This document shows positions 56,833-64,000 of a DNA stretch of 64,000 bases, one piece after another (position 1 is the first letter of the stretch; every line of letters begins with the position of its first letter). The notes below the pieces were generated by a model, which saw only the letters and a list, made by a program, of their open reading frames with translations, was not told the origin of the DNA and did not search any database. The translations under genes and the position numbers were made by a program. The stretch is from the NCBI GenBank assembly GCA_022072055.1, contig JAJVIK010000011.1:120587-184586 (forward strand), in the 5' to 3' direction. This stretch comes from a bacterium (lineage in GTDB: Bacteria; Hinthialibacterota; Hinthialibacteria; OLB16).

Positions 56833-58563
56833 ATGCGCCGCTTCCCTTCCCTCCTGGTCGCCGCTTTGTTGCTTGCTTGGGCCGCGCCCTCCCAAGGCAA
56901 GCCGCTCCGAATCGCCTCGGTCCAGATGGAGCTCTCGAACCGGATCGAGGACAACCTTTCCCGAATCCTTCGCGGAATCGAGGAGGCGCGCGTGGCGGGC
57001 GCGCGAGTGGTGGTCTTTCCCGAAACCGCGCTTTCCGGTTTCGACCGTGAAACAATCCAAGCGCTGAATTGGGAGCAGCTGACAAACGCCTCTTTGCGAA
57101 TCGCTCTGGCGGCGGATGCAAACAACCTCTATGTCCTCTATGGAACCGCGACGGAGTCCGGCAAGGACCGCCCATTCAATTCGGCGGTTGTGATCGGACC
57201 GGATGGGAACGAGGTCTTCCGCTATCACAAGATGGTTCCCGAGGGGTGGTTTGAGCCGGGAGACCGCCTTGCCCTCTTCAAGATCGATGATGTGACCTGC
57301 ACGATGATCATCTGCCACGACAGCCGCTACCCGGAGCTGGTGCGTCTCCCCGCCATCGCCGGGGCGCGGATCTGTTTCTACCCGAGCTATGAGATCAATT
57401 CGCTCCCCAGCGCGCTCCAGAAGATGGAAGGGTATCGCGCGCAGCTCATTGCCCGCGCGGTTGAGAACGGGATCTTTCTGGTCCAGAGTAACGGCATCGG
57501 AGGAGTTCCAGGGTCTGAGAAGGGGGGAATTGTTCTCGGTCACAGTCGGATGGTTCACCCCTCGGGAAGAGTCCTTGTCGAGGCCCCCGCGCTTGAGGAC
57601 ACAACCCTCGTGGAGGACATCGACCCGGAGGAGGCGACCCGCGGAAATTGCCTCAAGAGCCCCAGGATTGCCCTGCTGTCCGATTGGTGGAACGAAGGGC
57701 TCGCCAGGCTGCCGAACCTTCCCCCGGAGCCCGCGCCCACATCCAAGAGCATCCTGTCCTCCACACAAGTGGCGCGCCTTGGACTGCTGCGGGGTGTACC
57801 GAGGAAGTGGGACCTCGAGTCGAACTACAAGGTTTTTCTTGAGGGGGTGGAGAAGGCTTCCGAGCAAGGGGTCGATATCCTGATCACTCCGGAATGTTGG
57901 CTGGATGGGTATGCCGCGCCTGACCCGGAGTCCACTCCTGAGCGACTCCGAGAGGTCGCGCAGGATCCCAATTTTAGCGCGTACCTGAAGGAGGTTTCGG
58001 CGCTCGCCAAGGCAAAGCGGATGCTGATTTGTTTCGGATTCACCTCGCTCGAAGGGGACAAGATCTACAACTCGGCGGGGCTGTGGGACCGTGAGGGTCG
58101 CCTGATCGGCATTTACCACAAGACCCACCTTCAAACTCACGATCTCCAGTATGCTTTCGGGGAGTCTCTCCCGGTCTGGCCCACCGAGTATGGCCCGGTT
58201 GGGATCATGATCTGCGCGGATCGTCGCTGGCCCGAAACAGCCCGGGCGCTCCGACTCCAAGGAGCCAGGTTGATCCTCAATCCCACTTACGGCATGTGCC
58301 ACGAGAAGAACGAAATGTGGATGCGGACACGCGGCTATGAGAATCAGTGCTTCATCGCCTTCGCCCACCCCGAGGTCGGGCTTGTGGTGGATCCCAAGGG
58401 CGACATCGCCGCCAAGGCGGACACCCCCGGGCCGGATGTGTTGGTCTGCGAGGTGGATCTCACCCGCGCCAAGGAGGACAACCACCTTCGTGACCGCAGA
58501 CCGGAGCTCTACGAGGCCCTGGTCCGCCCGGCTTGCGCCCCGACACCCACGCCGATAGACTGA
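56833..58563 (+). CDS. Exported double carbon-nitrogen hydrolase (tandem nitrilase domains)
   Basis: 576 aa from ATG 56833, which begins a clean signal peptide (RRFPSLLVAALLLAWAAPSQG); a TTG at 56812 is possible, has GGGGA before it and overlaps the previous gene. The first domain (25-270) has Glu in VVFPETALSGF, Lys in YHKMVPEGW and Cys in MIICHDSRYPELV. The second (about 305-570) has Glu in LITPECWLDGY, Lys in IYHKTHLQTH and Cys in GIMICADRRWPETAR. Both Glu-Lys-Cys triads are complete, so both sites could be active. The family cleaves or forms non-peptide C-N bonds (amides, nitriles). It sits 14 bases after the small gene and 32 before the reductase. Signal peptide cleavage is inferred. Confidence 0.88.
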   Translation: MRRFPSLLVAALLLAWAAPSQGKPLRIASVQMELSNRIEDNLSRILRGIEEARVAGARVVVFPETALSGFDRETIQALNWEQLTNASLRIALAADANNLYVLYGTATESGKDRPFNSAVVIGPDGNEVFRYHKMVPEGWFEPGDRLALFKIDDVTCTMIICHDSRYPELVRLPAIAGARICFYPSYEINSLPSALQKMEGYRAQLIARAVENGIFLVQSNGIGGVPGSEKGGIVLGHSRMVHPSGRVLVEAPALEDTTLVEDIDPEEATRGNCLKSPRIALLSDWWNEGLARLPNLPPEPAPTSKSILSSTQVARLGLLRGVPRKWDLESNYKVFLEGVEKASEQGVDILITPECWLDGYAAPDPESTPERLREVAQDPNFSAYLKEVSALAKAKRMLICFGFTSLEGDKIYNSAGLWDREGRLIGIYHKTHLQTHDLQYAFGESLPVWPTEYGPVGIMICADRRWPETARALRLQGARLILNPTYGMCHEKNEMWMRTRGYENQCFIAFAHPEVGLVVDPKGDIAAKADTPGPDVLVCEVDLTRAKEDNHLRDRRPELYEALVRPACAPTPTPID

Positions 58564-58595
58564 ACTTCAGCGCGAAAGAAGGACTTTTCTCAACC

Positions 58596-60167
58596 ATGAT
58601 TCCGCAGGAAGAATTGAAGTTGCGTCTCGATGGGCTCGATAGCCTGGAGTTGATCAAGGAATACGCCAAGACCGGATTCGCCAGCATCCAGTCCGAGCAT
58701 TTCGGCCTGATGCGGTGGTATGGAGTTTACCAGCAGAAGCCCAACAACGGGCACTTCATGCTCCGAGTGAAGATCGGAGGGGGGCAAATCACAAGCAGGC
58801 AGCTCCATGAGATCGCCGATATTTCGCATGAGCACGGTCAGGACCTGGCGGACATCACCACCCGCCAGAACATCCAGTTCCACTGGATGACAATCGAGAG
58901 CCTGCCGGAGGCCATCGAACGACTGCGGTCGGTGGGGCTTTCCACCACCGGCGCGTGCGGGGATGTGACTCGCAACGTGGTCGGCTGCCCGGTTGCGGGT
59001 CTTGACGCCGCCGAGTTCACGGACGCCACCACTCTACTTCGCTCGGTGGAACAGCGTCTCCTGGGGAACCGGCGCTACTCCAATCTTCCACGCAAGTTCA
59101 AGATTTCGGTCGCGGGATGCCACATCGGGTGCGCGCAACCTCTGATCAACGACATTGGAGTGGTTGCGGCGCGACTCAAGTCCGACCCCAAGGTCCTGCG
59201 CTATGAGATCTTTGTGGGGGGCGGCCTGTCCACCACCCCAAAGTTCGCGCAACGCCTGCGCGTGGCGATTGAGGCGGGCGAGGTGACCGAAGTCTGCGAG
59301 CAGATCGTCGGCATCTTCCGCGACTACGGCAACCGCGAGAACCGGAAGCGCGCGCGGATGAAGTTCCTCGTGGAGCAATGGGGACCGGAGCGGTTTCGCG
59401 CGACCATCGAGGAGCGACTCGGGCGGAAGCTCGAGGATTGGAGCAACGACTTCGAGCTGCCGAAGATTACGGATGATGACCACGTCGGGGTTTTCCCTCA
59501 AGCTCAGACGGGGCTCTCGTATGTGGGGGTTCCGGTCAAGACCGGACGTCTCAATTCCGTTCAGCTCCATCGCATGGCCGAGGCCGCCGAGCGGTTCGGC
59601 AAGGGCCGCTTGCGCTTCACCAACCACCAGAATTTTCTGGTTCCGGATGTCCCCAACGACGCGGTGGGCGACCTGTGCGCTTTCCTGGACGAGGTGGGGC
59701 TTGACGCGCGCGCCTCGCGCACACGGCGTCTCCTGGTGGCCTGCACCGGAAACCAGTTCTGCAATCTCGCGCTTTCCGAGACCAAACAGACCGCGGCTCG
59801 GATTGTGGACCGTATCGAGGAGCTGATCCCCCGCGAAGAGGGGCTTCGGATCCATCTAAGCGGCTGCCCAAACTCCTGCGCCCAGTTTCAAACGGGCGAC
59901 ATCGGCCTGACCGGAGTCACTTTCCAGAAGAAGGGCGAGGAGGACAAGATCGAGGCGTACAATGTATTCGCGGGAGGCGGGTACGGAGAAAGCCCAACCT
60001 TCGGACGCCGCCTAGCGCTCAAGGTTCCGAAGGAAGACCTTCCGGACTTCCTGGCGGGAGTCTACAGGACCTTCGCCTCCCGACGCGCCAGCGGCGAGTC
60101 TTTCCAAGAGTTCTGCGCGCGCCTTTCGGACGCCGAGTTGACGGAGCTGGCCCGGAACGGGAGCTGA
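58596..60167 (+). CDS. Ferredoxin-type sulfite/nitrite reductase with siroheme and 4Fe-4S
   Basis: 523 aa. Two half-domains: in the N-terminal half TRQNIQFHWMTIESLPEAIE and TGACGDVTRNVVGCPVAGLD, in the middle VAGCHIGCAQPLINDIGVVA, and later TNHQNFLVPDVPNDAVGDLC. Cluster ligands are in CTGNQFCNLALSETKQTAAR and SGCPNSCAQFQTGDIGLTG. The match is to NirA/SirA-like enzymes that use six electrons from ferredoxin to reduce nitrite to ammonia or sulfite to sulfide. Nearby genes do not tell which. The ATG at 58596 is chosen because the homologous region begins there; an earlier in-frame ATG lies inside the nitrilase. Operon with the two upstream genes is likely. Confidence 0.9.
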   Translation: MIPQEELKLRLDGLDSLELIKEYAKTGFASIQSEHFGLMRWYGVYQQKPNNGHFMLRVKIGGGQITSRQLHEIADISHEHGQDLADITTRQNIQFHWMTIESLPEAIERLRSVGLSTTGACGDVTRNVVGCPVAGLDAAEFTDATTLLRSVEQRLLGNRRYSNLPRKFKISVAGCHIGCAQPLINDIGVVAARLKSDPKVLRYEIFVGGGLSTTPKFAQRLRVAIEAGEVTEVCEQIVGIFRDYGNRENRKRARMKFLVEQWGPERFRATIEERLGRKLEDWSNDFELPKITDDDHVGVFPQAQTGLSYVGVPVKTGRLNSVQLHRMAEAAERFGKGRLRFTNHQNFLVPDVPNDAVGDLCAFLDEVGLDARASRTRRLLVACTGNQFCNLALSETKQTAARIVDRIEELIPREEGLRIHLSGCPNSCAQFQTGDIGLTGVTFQKKGEEDKIEAYNVFAGGGYGESPTFGRRLALKVPKEDLPDFLAGVYRTFASRRASGESFQEFCARLSDAELTELARNGS

Positions 60168-60196
60168 TCGGTGAAGTGGGTCTGCCCCGCCCTTCC

Positions 60197-60850
60197 CTAA
60201 TCCAGGAAGAGACGGCGGAACCAGTCGACGAAGGCGGCAGTCTGGGGGGATTGATAATTGAAGTATCCCCAATCAATCGCCTTCCCGTATGGCTGTCCGG
60301 GTTCCTCTTGCCACGCCAGCCAGGTTCGGAGTCTTGCTTTGTTCAACTTGTTTCCAAACTTGGCCCCGTGTGAAACCGCTCCATCCGAGGACTTACAGGC
60401 AAAGCTCCACAACTGCCCTTCTGGTATAAGAGGGAGAAGGAACTCCTCAAGGGCGCCAGAGCTTGCATTGTCCGGCATGAACCATACCCCGAACGTTCTC
60501 GTCCCCGAGATATCCCGGACGATTGCACCTTCAACCTCCGGTTCAGCGGGCAGTCCGAATCCACTGGAGCTGGCCACACCATGCAGTTTCTTCCATCGGT
60601 CCCCCAAGTTGGAATTCGCATCCACAACCATTCCTAGTCTGTGACCCTCACGGAGCTTGAGTTCCGTGGGAAGGGCTTTCATGGCCTCCTCAAATCCATC
60701 GTGCTCCTGAATAAAGGGGATCCTTGGATCGGCTCCCGTCCAATCGATCCCGTGTTTCCGGACTAGATTGACGATGGAAAACTTGTCGTCGGTTCCCTCA
60801 ACTAGAAGCCGGTTGGACGTGGAGTCCCTAATGTCGATCTTCCCGGCCAT
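60197..60850 (-). CDS. DUF3226-like TOPRIM protein paired with an ATPase
   Basis: 217 aa from ATG 60850, seven bases after GAGG and overlapping the ATPase stop by one base (TGATG). RLLVEGTDDKFSIVNL carries the TOPRIM Glu and Asp. HRLGMVVDANSNLGDRWKKL has the Asp of the next motif, but the second acidic position of DxD is Asn (DAN). VWFMPDNASSGALEEFLLPL holds a further acidic pair. This order (VEGxxDK, then DAxxN, then PDNxxxGxLE) fits my memory of DUF3226. TOPRIM proteins cleave or bind nucleic acid. Partnership with the ATPase suggests a two-component defence system of the PARIS/OLD type, which is inference. Confidence 0.7.
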   Translation of the reverse strand: MAGKIDIRDSTSNRLLVEGTDDKFSIVNLVRKHGIDWTGADPRIPFIQEHDGFEEAMKALPTELKLREGHRLGMVVDANSNLGDRWKKLHGVASSSGFGLPAEPEVEGAIVRDISGTRTFGVWFMPDNASSGALEEFLLPLIPEGQLWSFACKSSDGAVSHGAKFGNKLNKARLRTWLAWQEEPGQPYGKAIDWGYFNYQSPQTAAFVDWFRRLFLD

Positions 60851-61938
60851 CACCGGACCTCGATCCGGTTTTCAATGACGATGGGGAGCTCGTTCCCCGC
60901 GAAGGTGGTCGCTCTTCCGTCGGGTTTCTCCAGTCGGTGGACACGCACGTCCTCTTGGTATCCGGCCTCGTTTTCACACAACCACCCCAAAGCACGAATG
61001 CAGTCCAGACTGTGGGTCGTCGCGAACACCTGCGCATCCAGGCGTCGGGCGGTCTCGATCACCATTTTCCACATCTTTTCCATCACGGAGTAATGCAGGC
61101 CGGTGTCGATTTCGTCGATGAGAACAATGCCATCCCCACAATTAATGAGGGCAAGAGAAATCGCCAGCAACCTCCGCGCCCCTTCGCCTATTGTCCCAAA
61201 GGGAACACGAACCTCGAAGTTATTCAGCTTGGCGTAGATCCCGCCCGTGGGCGCGGCGCCAGGAGAAGAGCTCAGAGAAAGGAAGGCTAGTCTATCCACA
61301 TCCGGGTTGATGATTCGGACTGCATCAAGAATGCGTTCTTCGGCTTCTGTCAGGGCGATTCTATCATACAGATCCCGTAGACTTGTCCTGTCCAACGACT
61401 CGGGAGGAATAAACCTGACTTGGCGAAGTTGAGTCGGCTTTTCCCAATCGGATACATCCACCATGTTGCGTGCCATTGCTCCAGACTCACGAACTGGAAT
61501 TACGATGCCACCGCGCATTTTCCATTCAACTCGCAAACCCAGAATGAAGTCATCGGTCTGCTCTTCGGTAACGACCATCACAAACCCTTCCCTGCCAACT
61601 GGAGCGGGAACCACTTCACATGAAAAAGAATCCGTATCTTGATTTTCCCCTCGAATTTCAAACCGTTGTCCGAGTTGGATCGCGTGACCATGAAAAAGGT
61701 GAAGCGGAGTCAGGCGAAGCGAATCCTCCTTGTCAGTTAGTGGAATGAACTCCCCCCTCCGTCTGGCAACCTGAAACAAGGCGGGGAAACGCCCCTCGAA
61801 CTCCAGCAGTTCCACCGCCTCCAGCACGCAGGTTTTCCCGCTGCCGTTCTCCCCCACAATCAAATTCACCCGACCCAGGTCCTCCATTTCGAGCTTTTTG
61901 AACGCCCGGAAGTTTTCGATCGTGAGTGAGGTCAACAT
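60850..61938 (-). CDS. AAA/ABC-type ATPase (AAA_15/OLD-like)
   Basis: 362 aa from ATG 61938 (an in-frame GTG at 61953 is possible). LTSLTIENFRAFKKLEMEDL then NLIVGENGSGKTCVLEAVE (Walker A), and TIGEGARRLLAISLALINCG is the ABC signature; GIVLIDEIDTGLHYSVMEKM is Walker B with the catalytic Glu, and FATTHSLDCI is the switch His. The fold matches SMC/RecF/OLD ATPases used by many phage-defence systems. No nuclease domain is fused; the TOPRIM is in the next gene. Distance to leuS is 111 bp and the two are divergent. Confidence 0.85.
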   Translation of the reverse strand: MLTSLTIENFRAFKKLEMEDLGRVNLIVGENGSGKTCVLEAVELLEFEGRFPALFQVARRRGEFIPLTDKEDSLRLTPLHLFHGHAIQLGQRFEIRGENQDTDSFSCEVVPAPVGREGFVMVVTEEQTDDFILGLRVEWKMRGGIVIPVRESGAMARNMVDVSDWEKPTQLRQVRFIPPESLDRTSLRDLYDRIALTEAEERILDAVRIINPDVDRLAFLSLSSSPGAAPTGGIYAKLNNFEVRVPFGTIGEGARRLLAISLALINCGDGIVLIDEIDTGLHYSVMEKMWKMVIETARRLDAQVFATTHSLDCIRALGWLCENEAGYQEDVRVHRLEKPDGRATTFAGNELPIVIENRIEVR

Positions 61939-62049
61939 GGCTCTCGTTACCACCCTTCTCCGCGAAGCGCGGGAACCCCGCGCGGGTGCTCATTTTCCGC
62001 CTTCGATTATGGTACTTTGAATGGGTTATTCAATCACGAGGTGTAGAGG

Positions 62050-64000
<1,951 letters not shown>

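Overview
This is a bacterial chromosome segment, GC-rich and densely coded on both strands, with about 46 genes I can support and no rRNA, tRNA, CRISPR array or transposase that I can see. The organism is probably a diderm of the Planctomycetota or a nearby candidate phylum (Hydrogenedentota- or Sumerlaeota-like). This is inference. It rests on lpxB (lipid A, so an outer membrane), the PSCyt1/DUF1549/DUF1553 protein next to a Tat-exported DUF1501 protein, the many secreted repeat proteins, and two exported proteins with Thr-Pro linkers and a dockerin-like C-terminus. No marker here fixes the phylum.

Layout. 1-4076 (minus): a DUF5009-type acyltransferase, an unknown exported protein, ComF and a sialidase-like protein. 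4101-13488 (plus): a housekeeping block glmU(N)-prs-rplY-pth, a lone membrane pyrophosphatase, then rpsF-ssb-rpsR-rpsT-rimO. 13532-14476 (minus): a sugar-nucleotide epimerase. 14543-19820 (plus): lpxB, a CHASE2-adenylate cyclase and a DUF1573 protein. 19801-26177 (minus): a beta-helix protein and a 21-repeat FG-GAP surface protein. 26340-26933 (plus): a HAD phosphatase. 26947-37097 (minus): DAHP synthase, an HpaI-type aldolase, then GT4, O-antigen-ligase-like, TPR and C25-peptidase genes joined by 4-bp overlaps or short gaps. 37292-40292 (plus): pntAA-pntAB-pntB. 40559-47458 (minus): sialate O-acetylesterase, Tat-exported DegT-type aminotransferase, tandem-ACT protein, small Thr-Pro/dockerin-like protein, and a YadA-head-like repeat protein. 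47862-52845 (plus): PSD1 and DUF1501. 52837-56217 (minus): Uma2 protein and an ECF sigma, anti-sigma, secretin-like unit. 56426-60167 (plus): DUF7009-like, double nitrilase, sulfite/nitrite reductase. 60197-61938 (minus): a TOPRIM/ATPase pair. 62050-64000 (plus): start of leuS.

How the genes fit together. Core genes supply UDP-GlcNAc precursors, PRPP, translation, lipid A and proton/NADPH energetics. Accessory genes mostly act outside the cytoplasm: glycan degradation or deacetylation, surface repeat proteins, and a C25 peptidase co-transcribed with a polysaccharide ligase and a glycosyltransferase.

The parts I consider most worth pursuing are the C25/ligase/GT operon together with the shared C-terminal domain on two exported proteins (a possible surface-anchoring system), the ATPase-TOPRIM pair (possible phage defence), the ECF unit with a clear candidate autoregulatory promoter, and two structured mRNA leaders (before glmU and before rpsF).
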